Below are positions 9,654-18,412 of a stretch of DNA of 64,000 bases, piece by piece. Source of the DNA: Blattabacterium sp. (Cryptocercus kyebangensis) (GTDB lineage: Bacteria; Bacteroidota; Bacteroidia; Flavobacteriales; Blattabacteriaceae). The DNA lies in assembly GCF_003226855.1 (NCBI RefSeq), contig NZ_CP029820.1, positions 569,688 through 633,687 of the forward strand, given 5' to 3'. Below the pieces are notes generated by a model. That model had not been told where the DNA came from, ran no database searches, and saw only the letters and a list, made by a program, of their open reading frames with translations. Both the position numbers and the translations under genes were made by a program. Each line of letters starts with the position of its first letter. The stretch's first letter is position 1.

Positions 9654-10994
9654 ATGTATAAATTTTCTTTCTTAATATTACTAATCATAACAATAATAAT
9701 GTTCAATTCTAATCATTTGAAAGCAGATAACGAAGCTACGAAAATTAGATTTTTTGAAGAAAAACTGATAAATGGACTACATGTAATCTTACATCAAGAT
9801 AATACAAATCCTTTGGTTTCTGTTTCTGTTTTATATCATGTAGGAACTAAAAATGAATTTCCTGGAAAATCGGGATTTGCTCATTTTTTTGAACATCTTA
9901 TGTTTGAGGGATCTAAAAATATTAAAAAAGGAGAATTTTTTAAATATATAGCTTCTAATGGAGGGAAAAATAATGCTTATACCAATCATGATGAAACTTG
10001 TTACTACGAATTGCTTCCATCTGATCGTCTTCCTTTAGCTTTATGGTTGGAATCTGAAAGGATGCTTCATGCAAAAATAGATGAGGAAAGTATTAATATT
10101 CAGAGAGAAGTAGTAAAAGAAGAAAAGAAGATGCAAATTGAAAATCAACCATATGCTAAAGCTATTTCCGAAGTTATCCCTTCTTTATTATTCAAAAAAC
10201 ATCCTTATAAATATCCTATTATTGGTTTTGAAAAAGATTTGAACACAGCAACAGAAAAAGATTACAAAAAATTTTATGAAACTTATTATGTCCCAAATAA
10301 TGCAACGTTGGTAGTGGCTGGTGATTTTGAGATGAATGAGGCTAGGAATCTTGTTTCTAGATATTTTTCTTCTATCCCTAAAGGGAAAATAGATTTTAAC
10401 ATGAAAAAAATAGAAGAAGATCCCATAAGTAAGGAGATTTTATCTACATATGTAGATAAAAATACTAAAGTTCCCGGAGTTTTTTTATCATATAGATTTC
10501 CAAAAATAACTGATGAAGATTCTTACGTATTAAAAATTATAGATCATGTCCTTTCTTCTGGAGAAAGTTCACGTATAATGAAAAATGTAATAAATAAAAA
10601 ACAATTAGCTTCTTATGCTGGATCTTTTTTAGATTCTATGGAAGATTATGGTATTTTTATTATATACGGATTAATCAATCCAGGAATAACTTTAGATCAA
10701 TTAACTAAAGTTATAGATGAGGAAATAGAAAATTTGAAAGAAAAAGGGATTACACAATATGAATTAGATAAACAAAAAAACTTTTTTGAAAAGAAATTTC
10801 TTTTCGATAATTATTCTATGAGTGGAATATCCGCAAATTTAGCCCATTATTTTCTATACTATCAAAACACCGATTTAATTAATACGGATATAGAAAAATA
10901 TCGTAAAGTATCTGTAGAAGATATTAAGATTGTTGCTAATAAATATTTAAATAAAAATTGTAGAGTACGTTTGTATAATGTCCCAATTAGTTAA
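9654..10994 (+). CDS. M16 family zinc metallopeptidase, catalytic member
   Basis: This is a secreted or periplasmic M16 (pitrilysin/insulinase-like) protease. A signal peptide covers about residues 1-24. The inverted zinc motif HFFEH is at residues 77-81, and the distal Glu ligand lies in REVVKEEKK about 75 residues later, so the active site is intact. The C-terminal M16 domain is present; total length is 446 residues, normal for Bacteroidetes two-domain members. The next gene starts inside its 3' end and encodes an M16 protein without the zinc motif, the usual catalytic/non-catalytic pair that assembles into a heterodimer. Its substrate cannot be read from sequence; peptides or damaged envelope proteins are likely. 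Confidence 0.9.
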   Translation: MYKFSFLILLIITIIMFNSNHLKADNEATKIRFFEEKLINGLHVILHQDNTNPLVSVSVLYHVGTKNEFPGKSGFAHFFEHLMFEGSKNIKKGEFFKYIASNGGKNNAYTNHDETCYYELLPSDRLPLALWLESERMLHAKIDEESINIQREVVKEEKKMQIENQPYAKAISEVIPSLLFKKHPYKYPIIGFEKDLNTATEKDYKKFYETYYVPNNATLVVAGDFEMNEARNLVSRYFSSIPKGKIDFNMKKIEEDPISKEILSTYVDKNTKVPGVFLSYRFPKITDEDSYVLKIIDHVLSSGESSRIMKNVINKKQLASYAGSFLDSMEDYGIFIIYGLINPGITLDQLTKVIDEEIENLKEKGITQYELDKQKNFFEKKFLFDNYSMSGISANLAHYFLYYQNTDLINTDIEKYRKVSVEDIKIVANKYLNKNCRVRLYNVPIS

Positions 10995-12423
10995 TTTTTT
11001 AAAAAAAATTATTTTTATCATAATAATTAACCTTTTTTTTCAAACCAATATGTTTTCTCAAATATTCGATCGAAATTTACCACCTAAATCTTTAAAAAAA
11101 AAGATTTTCATTAATATTGAAAAACCAGTTTTTTTTCAAATGAAAAATGGATTAAAAGTTTTAGTTGTGGAAAATCATAAACTGCCTTTAGTTAGAATAG
11201 GTTTAGAATTGGATTATAAACCATTTTTAGAAAAAGATAAAGCTGGAATCAAAAAAATTTTTGGGCAAATGCTTCGTTCTGGAACAAAAAATTATTCTAA
11301 AGAAGAATTAGATGAAACTATTGATTATATTGGAACAACTTTATATACTTCGTTCTCAGGAATTTCTATTTCTACTTTAAAAAAAAATTTGGAAAAATCG
11401 ATTTCTATTATGAGTGATATTTTGTTGAATAGCAAGTTTGATAATTCTAAAGAATTAGAGAAAATAGTTAAACAAAAAATTATAGATATCAATCTATCCG
11501 AAAAAGATCCAAATGCTATTTTACAACGTGTACGAAATGTTTTATATTTTGGAAAAAATCATCCTTATGGAGAATATGAAACTTACGATACTATAAAAAA
11601 TATCACTCTTAATGATTTAAAAAAATTGTATCATAAATATTACATTCCGAATATTTCCTATCTTTCTTTTATAGGAGATATTTCTTCAAAAGAAGCAAAA
11701 AAATTATGTGAACGTTATTTACATAAATGGGAAAAAAGATTTTTTTTTCATGAAAAAAAAAATATAAATGGATTGATAAAATCTCCGAAAATAGAAATAG
11801 ATTTAGTCGATATTCCTTCTCTTACACAATCTACAATTTGTTTTGGAGGACCGGTTTTTTTTAAAAAAAATGATTCTACTTATTTTTCTTCCATTTTAGC
11901 AAATGGGATTCTAGGAGGAGGAGCTCAAAGTCGTTTATTTTTAAATCTTAGAGAAAAAAAAGCTTATACATATGGAGCTTATTCAATTTTAAAATCGGAT
12001 AGAAATATAGGTTATTTTTCCATTTATACTCAGGTAAGAAATGGAGTTACTGATAAGGCAATCGAAGATATTTTAAAAGAAATTATAGAAATAACAAAAA
12101 ATAAAGTTTCCTTAGAAGAATTAAAAATTAAGAAAGAAGAAATATGCGGTCAGTTTATCATGGATTTAGAAGATCCTAACAGAATTAGTGATCTTTTTAT
12201 TAGTGAATTAAAAAATAATCTTCCAAGTAATTTTTACAAAAATTATTTGAAAAATATTCAGTCTGTGACTATCTATAATATACATTCCTCATGTAAAAAA
12301 TTTTTTTCTGTAAAAAATGGAAGAATTTTAATTATTGGAAAAGTTAATGATATTTTACCTAATCTTAAAAAATTTGGTTATCCTATTCGTTTTTTTGATA
12401 AATTTGGGAAAATATTAAAATGA
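10978..12423 (+). CDS. M16 family peptidase-like protein, non-catalytic partner
   Basis: This 481-residue secreted protein has an N-terminal signal peptide and two M16 domains but no HxxEH motif; the corresponding place reads FGQMLRSGTKN. The C-terminal domain keeps the Arg/Tyr region (LREKKAYTYGAYS) that in M16 heterodimers contributes substrate contacts. It overlaps the catalytic M16 gene by 17 bases and overlaps the next gene by 4, so the three are translationally coupled. The likely role is as the inactive subunit of the protease made with the upstream gene product. The family is certain; the pairing is inferred from order and known M16B pairs. Confidence 0.88.
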   Translation: MSQLVNFLKKIIFIIIINLFFQTNMFSQIFDRNLPPKSLKKKIFINIEKPVFFQMKNGLKVLVVENHKLPLVRIGLELDYKPFLEKDKAGIKKIFGQMLRSGTKNYSKEELDETIDYIGTTLYTSFSGISISTLKKNLEKSISIMSDILLNSKFDNSKELEKIVKQKIIDINLSEKDPNAILQRVRNVLYFGKNHPYGEYETYDTIKNITLNDLKKLYHKYYIPNISYLSFIGDISSKEAKKLCERYLHKWEKRFFFHEKKNINGLIKSPKIEIDLVDIPSLTQSTICFGGPVFFKKNDSTYFSSILANGILGGGAQSRLFLNLREKKAYTYGAYSILKSDRNIGYFSIYTQVRNGVTDKAIEDILKEIIEITKNKVSLEELKIKKEEICGQFIMDLEDPNRISDLFISELKNNLPSNFYKNYLKNIQSVTIYNIHSSCKKFFSVKNGRILIIGKVNDILPNLKKFGYPIRFFDKFGKILK

Positions 12424-12746
12424 ATGAAATAATGAATGAAGATTCATTTTTAGAAGATCGTATTATTTCTTTATTAAAAAAGATATATGATCCAGAAATA
12501 CCAGTAGATATTTATGAGCTTGGTCTCATTTATGATATTCAAATTTCTCGAAAAAAAGATGTTAAAATTGTAATGACTCTTACAACATTAAATTGTCCAG
12601 TTGCCGATATTTTACCTGTAGAAGTAAAAGAAAAAATTAAATCTATTGAAGAAATTAAAAATGTAGATGTTATTTTAACGTTTGATCCTCCTTGGGATAG
12701 AGGATTTATGAGTGAAGAAGCTCGTTTAGAGCTTGGAATGTTATAA
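12420..12746 (+). CDS. DUF59/MIP18 family Fe-S assembly protein (SufT-like)
   Basis: This 108-residue single-domain protein belongs to the DUF59/MIP18 family, whose members help mature iron-sulphur proteins. The family signature is clear: IYDPEIPVDIYELGLIYDI near the N-terminus, a single Cys in LTTLNCPVADI, and the C-terminal FDPPWDRGFMSEEAR. Its start overlaps the stop of the upstream M16 gene as ATGA. In Bacteroidetes such genes often sit next to sufE or other suf genes; here no suf gene is adjacent, so the SufT label is by family only. ActB and other cluster proteins in the window are possible clients, by inference. Confidence 0.87.
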   Translation: MNEIMNEDSFLEDRIISLLKKIYDPEIPVDIYELGLIYDIQISRKKDVKIVMTLTTLNCPVADILPVEVKEKIKSIEEIKNVDVILTFDPPWDRGFMSEEARLELGML

Positions 12747-12769
12747 ATTTTAATATATAAAAGATAACT

Positions 12770-13717
12770 ATGAGCATTTTTAGTTTACTATTCTATGGAT
12801 TATTAATTCTTTTGATCTTATCTCTTTTTTCTAGTTTTATTTTCATAGTTCATCAGGAAACAGCATCTGTTATTGAAAGACTTGGAAAATTTCATAATAT
12901 TCGTCAGGCTGGACTACATTTTAAAATTCCTATCATAGATAATGTAGTTGGAAAACTTACGTTAAAAATTCAACAATTAGATATTTTGGTAGATACAAAA
13001 ACTAAAGATAATGTTTTTGTGAAAGTAAAAATTTCTGTACAATTTAAAGTCATCCAAAATAAGGTATATGAAGCTTTTTATAAATTGGATAATTCTAATA
13101 CACAAATTACATCCTATATATTTGATGTAGTAAGAGCAGAGGTTCCAAAAATGCGTTTGGATGATGTTTTTGAACGAAAAGATTATATTGCTATTGCTGT
13201 AAAAAGAGAACTAGAAGAATCTATGTTAGATTATGGATATTCCATTATTAAAGCATTAGTTACAGATTTAGATCCTGATGATCAGGTAAAACAAGCAATG
13301 AATCGTATTAATACTGCTGAGAGAGAAAAAGTAGCTGCAGAATATAAAGCAGAATCAGAAAGAATACAAATTGTAGCTAAAGCTAAAGCGGAAGCTGAAA
13401 GTAAAAAATTACAGGGAAAAGGAACAGCGGATCAACGTAGAGAAATAGCCAGAGGTATTTTAGAATCTGTAGAAGTGTTAAATAATGTTGGAATCAATTC
13501 TCAAGAAGCGTCTGCATTAATTGTAGTAACGCAACATTATGATACTCTTCAATCTATGGGAGAAAGTTCAAATACTAATTTAATTTTATTACCTAATTCT
13601 CCGGGAGCAGCTAATGATATGTTGAATAATATGATAACTTCATTCAATATATCTAATCAAATTGGAGAATCTCTAAAAAAGAAAAATGAAAGTAAAGATA
13701 GTAAAAAAAATAAATGA
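12770..13717 (+). CDS. SPFH/Band 7 membrane protein (stomatin/QmcA-like)
   Basis: This is a stomatin-like protein with one N-terminal transmembrane helix (about residues 5-28), a Band 7/SPFH domain beginning at QETASVIERLGKFHN, and a long charged coiled coil rich in Ala, Glu and Lys (about residues 175-225). It has 315 residues, a usual length. Related proteins oligomerise in the membrane and organise proteases or lipid domains. No NfeD or FtsH gene is adjacent, so no partner is shown. The gene lies 23 bases after the DUF59 gene in a plus-strand cluster. Function beyond the family is not known. Confidence 0.9.
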   Translation: MSIFSLLFYGLLILLILSLFSSFIFIVHQETASVIERLGKFHNIRQAGLHFKIPIIDNVVGKLTLKIQQLDILVDTKTKDNVFVKVKISVQFKVIQNKVYEAFYKLDNSNTQITSYIFDVVRAEVPKMRLDDVFERKDYIAIAVKRELEESMLDYGYSIIKALVTDLDPDDQVKQAMNRINTAEREKVAAEYKAESERIQIVAKAKAEAESKKLQGKGTADQRREIARGILESVEVLNNVGINSQEASALIVVTQHYDTLQSMGESSNTNLILLPNSPGAANDMLNNMITSFNISNQIGESLKKKNESKDSKKNK

Positions 13718-13734
13718 TAAAATCATAAAATTCC

Positions 13735-14088
13735 ATGGAAATAATAGGAATAGTAAAAAAATTGTTTGATACTCAAAAATTTGATAGTGGATTTCGAAAA
13801 AGGGAGATGGTTATTACGACAGAAGAGCCATATCCTCAAAATATATTGATAGAATTTATTCAAGATAAAGTAGATTTATTGGAATCTATAAGACCAAAAG
13901 ATAAAATAAAAATTTTTATTAATCTTCGGGGAAGAGAATGGACTAATCCAGAAGGAATTATAAAATATTTTAATTCTATACAAGGATGGAAAATTGAGGA
14001 AATACAACATTCTTTAGGATCTTCAAAAAAAACCTCGACTATATCTCCATCTTTATCTTCCGATGATTTTGATGATTTACCTTTTTAA
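13735..14088 (+). CDS. DUF3127 domain protein
   Basis: This 117-residue protein belongs to the DUF3127 family, found mainly in Bacteroidetes and resembling an OB-fold single-stranded DNA-binding protein. It starts MEIIGIVKKLFDTQ, has the conserved KREMVITTEE strand, and ends with an acidic tail (SSDDFDDLPF) like that of SSB proteins, which recruits partners in SSB. A nucleic-acid role is therefore plausible but is inference. It ends two bases before the convergent nth gene, leaving no room for a terminator outside coding sequence. Confidence 0.85.
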   Translation: MEIIGIVKKLFDTQKFDSGFRKREMVITTEEPYPQNILIEFIQDKVDLLESIRPKDKIKIFINLRGREWTNPEGIIKYFNSIQGWKIEEIQHSLGSSKKTSTISPSLSSDDFDDLPF

Positions 14089-14090
14089 TT

Positions 14091-14726
14091 TTATAAAAGA
14101 TGATTGTTTACTAATTTTTGATAAATAATATCTTTTTTAGGATTCCATCTCCTGGATGGAGAATAATTTTTTCCATAAAAAATTATTTGAAGATGTAATT
14201 TTTTCCATTTTTTTTTTGGAAATACACGTTTAGCATCTTTTTCCGTTTGTTCTACATTTTTTCCGTTGCTTAATTTCCATCGGAACATCATTCTATGAAT
14301 ATGGGTATCTACAGGAAATACAGGTTTTTTCGATCTGTGAAATAAAAAAACAGAAGCGCTCTTATGACCAATTCCAGGTAAAGATTCTAATTCTGAAAAA
14401 TTTTTTGGGATAACTCCATGATATTTATCTATTAAAATATTCGATATATTGTAAATATTTATAGCCTTTTTATTATAAAGTCCTATATTTTTTATTGAAT
14501 TTTTAATATCATTTATAGAAATTTTAAGAATTTCTTGAGGATTTTGAATTTTTTTAAAAAAATGTTTTGTCAATTCGTTTACTTTTTTTTCCTTACTTCT
14601 GGAAGTAAGCATTATAGCTAAAAGTAAAGTATATTCATTAATATGATAGAGTGAACTGATTGGATTAGGATAAAGAAAATCTAAGGTATCTATGATAATT
14701 TTTATTTTTTTTTTCGTTTCTAACAC
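14091..14726 (-). CDS. nth: Endonuclease III without the iron-sulphur cluster
   Basis: Endonuclease III removes oxidised pyrimidines from DNA and nicks the resulting abasic site. The 211-residue protein has the helix-hairpin-helix LESLPGIGHKSASVFL with the catalytic Lys, and the catalytic Asp in PVDTHIHRMM. The C-terminal four-Cys iron-sulphur motif of the E. coli enzyme is missing; the region reads YGKNYSPSRRWNPKKD instead. From memory, many flavobacterial Nth proteins look the same, so this is a lineage trait rather than fresh decay. The start is a GTG at 14726. The gene follows clpC by nine bases at the end of the sucC-dnaX-clpC-nth series. Confidence 0.92.
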   Translation of the reverse strand: MLETKKKIKIIIDTLDFLYPNPISSLYHINEYTLLLAIMLTSRSKEKKVNELTKHFFKKIQNPQEILKISINDIKNSIKNIGLYNKKAINIYNISNILIDKYHGVIPKNFSELESLPGIGHKSASVFLFHRSKKPVFPVDTHIHRMMFRWKLSNGKNVEQTEKDAKRVFPKKKWKKLHLQIIFYGKNYSPSRRWNPKKDIIYQKLVNNHLL

Positions 14727-14735
14727 TAAATTAAG

Positions 14736-16847
14736 TTATGATTTTTGAATAGAAATCTGAATATCATTTTTTTTATCGTTCATTTTCAATGTGATCTTAT
14801 CTCCTTTTTTTAAGGTTTCACTAATGATACATTCCGATATGGGATTTTTTACAAATTTTTCTATTACTCTTTTTAATGGACGGGCTCCATATTCTTGGTC
14901 AAATCCTTTTTCCTTAATAAAATCTTTTACTTCTGGAAATAAAATTAATTTATATCCTAAATAAGACATATGAATACTTATTTTTTCTAATTCTAGATAA
15001 GTTATTTTAGATATATCTTCTTGGTTAAGAGTATTAAAAATGATAATATCATCTATTCTATTTAAAAATTCTGGAGAAAAAGTTTTTTTCAAAGTTTTTT
15101 CTAAAATATTTTTATAATCATTCGATTTTTTTGATTTAGTATAAAAACCTATTTCTTGACCAAATTCTCTTAACTTTTTAGTATCCGTATTTGAAGTAAA
15201 AATAATTACAGAATTTTTAAAGTTTACTTTTCTTCCAAGACTATCCGTTATACATCCATAATCAAGCATTTGTAATAGAACATGAAATACTTCATGATGG
15301 GCCTTTTCTATTTCATCTAATAAAATAACAGAATAAGGTTTACGACGTATAATTTCTGTTAGTTGTCCTCCTTCTTCGTATCCAACATAACCAGGTGGTG
15401 CCCCTATTAATCTAGAAACAGAAAATTTTTCCATATATTCACTCATATCGATACGTACTAATGATTCTTCTGAATCAAAAAGTTCTTTTGAAAATACTTT
15501 TGCCAAATAAGTTTTTCCCACTCCTGTTTTTCCAAAAAAAATAAAAGATCCTATAGGACAATTAGGATCTTTTAAACCTGTTCTATTCCTTTTAACTGCT
15601 TTCACTATTTTTTCTATAGCTTCATCTTGTCCTATTATTTTTTCTTTTAGAATGCTCATCATTTTATTCAACTTTTTCATTTCCGCTTGAGCTATTCTAT
15701 TTACTGGAACTCCACTCATCATGGAAACGACTTCTTCTACATTTTCTTCAGAAACTATTTCTTTATTTTCTTTGGATAAATTTTCCCATGATTTTTGTTC
15801 TTTAATCAATTGTTTTTCTATACGTTTTTCTGTATCACGTAGCTGCGCTGCTTCTTCATATTTTTGTCTTTTAACTACTTGGGATTTTTTTTCCCTAATA
15901 TTTTCCAATTCTTTTTCCAAAGAAACTATTTCTTGAGGAACTTTAATATTTTTAATATGTACACGAGATCCAGCTTCATCTAGGGCGTCAATGGCTTTAT
16001 CTGGTAAATAACGATCAACAATATATCGTACAGTTAAATTTACACAAGCTTTTATAGATTCTTCTGTATAAATTACATTATGGTGACTTTCATATTTTTC
16101 TTTTATTTTTTTTAAAATTTCAATAGTTTCTTCTTCAGAAGATGGTTGTACTATAATTTTTTGAAATCTACGTTCTAATGCTCCATCTTTTTCTATATAT
16201 TGTCTATATTCATTTAACGTAGTGGCTCCAATACATTGAATGGAACCTCTAGCTAAAGCTGGTTTGAATATATTAGAAGCATCCAATGAACCGGTTGTTC
16301 CTCCTGCTCCAATCATCGTATGAATTTCATCTATGAAAAGAATTAAATCTACATCTTTTTCTGACTCATTTATGATAGTTTTCATTCTTTCCTCAAACTG
16401 ACCTCTATATTTAGTTCCAGCGACTAGACTTGCTAAGTCTAAAACAACTACTCTTTTATTATATAAGACTCTGGAAACTTTTTTTTGTACAATACGAAAA
16501 GCTAATCCCTCTGCAATAGCAGATTTTCCTACACCTGGTTCTCCTATAAGAAGAGGATTATTCTTTTTTCTTCTGCTCAATATTTGAGATACTCGTTCCA
16601 CTTCCTTATCTCTTCCTACTATTGGATCTAATTTACCTTCAATAGCAATAGAATTTAGATCAATTCCAAAATTGTTCAATACTGGAGTATTGCTTCTTAT
16701 AGAAGTTCCTTTATAATAACTGGAACCCATTCTGATTCCTCCAAATCCACCACCAAATCCACTACTACCATAAGAAGAAGTGGAGCTCTCATTTTCAATA
16801 TTTTCATCTGAATAAGTAGAAGAAAAAAAAAATCTATTATGATTCAT
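14736..16847 (-). CDS. clpC: ClpC AAA+ unfoldase lacking its N-terminal domain
   Basis: ClpC unfolds proteins and feeds them to ClpP, which is encoded at 39086. The 703-residue protein has AAA module 1 with Walker A GEPGVGKS (residues 102-109) and Walker B LFIDEIH, a middle UVR-type coiled coil at about 310-355, and AAA module 2 with Walker A GKTGVGKT (439-446). An IGF tripeptide at about 566-568 fits the ClpP-docking loop. Flavobacterial ClpC is usually about 840 residues; the first 140 or so, the Clp_N repeat that binds adaptors and substrates, are absent. The protein instead starts with a Gly/Ser-rich linker. Only 95 bases separate it from dnaX, so the domain is not hidden upstream. Confidence 0.95.
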   Translation of the reverse strand: MNHNRFFFSSTYSDENIENESSTSSYGSSGFGGGFGGIRMGSSYYKGTSIRSNTPVLNNFGIDLNSIAIEGKLDPIVGRDKEVERVSQILSRRKKNNPLLIGEPGVGKSAIAEGLAFRIVQKKVSRVLYNKRVVVLDLASLVAGTKYRGQFEERMKTIINESEKDVDLILFIDEIHTMIGAGGTTGSLDASNIFKPALARGSIQCIGATTLNEYRQYIEKDGALERRFQKIIVQPSSEEETIEILKKIKEKYESHHNVIYTEESIKACVNLTVRYIVDRYLPDKAIDALDEAGSRVHIKNIKVPQEIVSLEKELENIREKKSQVVKRQKYEEAAQLRDTEKRIEKQLIKEQKSWENLSKENKEIVSEENVEEVVSMMSGVPVNRIAQAEMKKLNKMMSILKEKIIGQDEAIEKIVKAVKRNRTGLKDPNCPIGSFIFFGKTGVGKTYLAKVFSKELFDSEESLVRIDMSEYMEKFSVSRLIGAPPGYVGYEEGGQLTEIIRRKPYSVILLDEIEKAHHEVFHVLLQMLDYGCITDSLGRKVNFKNSVIIFTSNTDTKKLREFGQEIGFYTKSKKSNDYKNILEKTLKKTFSPEFLNRIDDIIIFNTLNQEDISKITYLELEKISIHMSYLGYKLILFPEVKDFIKEKGFDQEYGARPLKRVIEKFVKNPISECIISETLKKGDKITLKMNDKKNDIQISIQKS

Positions 16848-16872
16848 AAATAAAAATGTTTCGAGGAAGATA

Positions 16873-16910
16873 AATTATCTATTTCATTTGTACAAATGAA
16901 ATAGATAATT
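16873..16910. repeat. 38-bp perfect palindrome between dnaX and clpC
   Basis: Two 18-base arms (16873-16890 and 16893-16910) are perfect inverted complements around a TA centre. In RNA this is a long hairpin between the dnaX stop and the clpC start, both on the minus strand. No clear U-tract follows, so it may be a transcript-processing or partial termination site, or a protein-binding palindrome, rather than a classical terminator. Confidence 0.8.
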
Positions 16911-16942
16911 GAATATCTTCAATTGTCTTTTTTTTGTTTATT

Positions 16943-18397
16943 TTATTGTATTGGTATAATAGAAGATGAAAATTTCAAATTTAATCTTTCTATCAATTTA
17001 TCTACACACTTATTTTTTTTGGATAAAAAATTATATTTTTTTTTTGGAAAATTTTCTAATTTTTTTGTTAAAGTTTTAAATTTTAAATGAGGGTTATTTA
17101 ATTTTTTACGTAAGTATTTTATAAAATATGTTTGGATTAAGAAATATTCACGATTTTCTAATTTTGAAGGAATTATTAAAATTATTCTATTTTCTAAAAT
17201 TTGGAATTGTATTTCATTTTTTAATGAATTTAAATAAATTGGATTTATTTTTTCGGAAAATTTGTGTATAAAAATTTTCCAATTTTCTTTTAAAAATTGA
17301 ATTTTTTTATTTTTTAATTCAGAATAATTACGATTTAAATTCCATTTATAAAAACCATTAAATAATTGTATTAAATATATTTCTATTGTTAATCTAGAAT
17401 TTTTACTCAATTTAGATTCCTTTTCCATATCATGACAAATGATTAAAGCCTTAATTAAAAAAGAAGAAGATAATCTCTTTGACTGCTGTATATAAGATTG
17501 TATAATAGTTTTCTTTTTATATTTTAAAAGAAATAGGGTATCCGTATTTTTAGATAATAATAAATTTCTAAAATGAGTGGTTAATCCACCTGTAAAATTA
17601 ATAGATGAAACTCCATTTTTCAAAAATTTATCCAATAATATTAATATTTTAGATATTTTTTCGTCTAATAGATAATCAATCACTTTAAAATAGGAATCTA
17701 TATCAAGAATACCTAGTTTTTCCATTACTAATTTCTTAGAAATTTTTTTTTCTTCATAGAAAGTAAGTCTATCAAAAGTATAAAGGGCTTTACTAACTGA
17801 ACCATTTCCATATTGAGATATGAGAAATAAAGCTTCCTTTTCTATTTGAATACATTCTTTTTCCGAAATTTTTTTCAAAAAAAAATAAATTTCTCTTAAA
17901 GAAATTTGTTTAAATTCATAAACTTGACTACGTGAAATAATGGGGTCTATTATTTCATTATTTTCTGAACAACAGAAAATTAATAATACATGTGAAGGAA
18001 GTTTTTCCATACTTTTGAAAAGGAGGTTAAAAGATTCTTGAGAAAATAAATGAATATCATTTATAATAAGTATTTTGTACTTTCCTTTTTTTGGATATAA
18101 AAAAATTTTCCTGATCATTTCAAAAATGGATTCTTGATTAAAAAATCCACTAATTTCAAATACATTCAAGGATACTCCTTCTGAAAAAGAATTTAATTCA
18201 TTGGCCAAAATTTGTGCACATGTATTTTTCCCAACTCCTTTTGGCCCCATAAATAATAAAATTTGAGATAAAAAACTGTTTTTTATTGCCTTTTTTAAAA
18301 TAATTGTAACTTCATTTTGACCAATGAGATCATTCCATTTTACAGGTCTATATTTTTTAGTTAATACAGTTTTGTAAGAAAAACCCTTATTATCCAT
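16943..18397 (-). CDS. dnaX: DNA polymerase III gamma/tau subunit with degenerate ATPase motifs
   Basis: DnaX is the motor subunit of the clamp loader that places the sliding clamp on DNA. The N-terminus KKYRPVKWNDLIGQNEV is diagnostic, and the 484-residue length suits a short tau. Several motifs are altered. Walker A reads GPKGVGKNT (residues 51-59), with Asn where Thr or Ser is expected after Lys. Walker B reads IINDIH where IIDEVH is usual, changing both acidic positions. The zinc-binding Cys cluster is gone, and the SRC motif is SRS, although its Arg remains. The frame is intact throughout. The gene sits 15 bases after sucC and before clpC. Confidence 0.9.
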   Translation of the reverse strand: MDNKGFSYKTVLTKKYRPVKWNDLIGQNEVTIILKKAIKNSFLSQILLFMGPKGVGKNTCAQILANELNSFSEGVSLNVFEISGFFNQESIFEMIRKIFLYPKKGKYKILIINDIHLFSQESFNLLFKSMEKLPSHVLLIFCCSENNEIIDPIISRSQVYEFKQISLREIYFFLKKISEKECIQIEKEALFLISQYGNGSVSKALYTFDRLTFYEEKKISKKLVMEKLGILDIDSYFKVIDYLLDEKISKILILLDKFLKNGVSSINFTGGLTTHFRNLLLSKNTDTLFLLKYKKKTIIQSYIQQSKRLSSSFLIKALIICHDMEKESKLSKNSRLTIEIYLIQLFNGFYKWNLNRNYSELKNKKIQFLKENWKIFIHKFSEKINPIYLNSLKNEIQFQILENRIILIIPSKLENREYFLIQTYFIKYLRKKLNNPHLKFKTLTKKLENFPKKKYNFLSKKNKCVDKLIERLNLKFSSSIIPIQ

Positions 18398-18412
18398 TAT
18401 TCTAATTTAATA

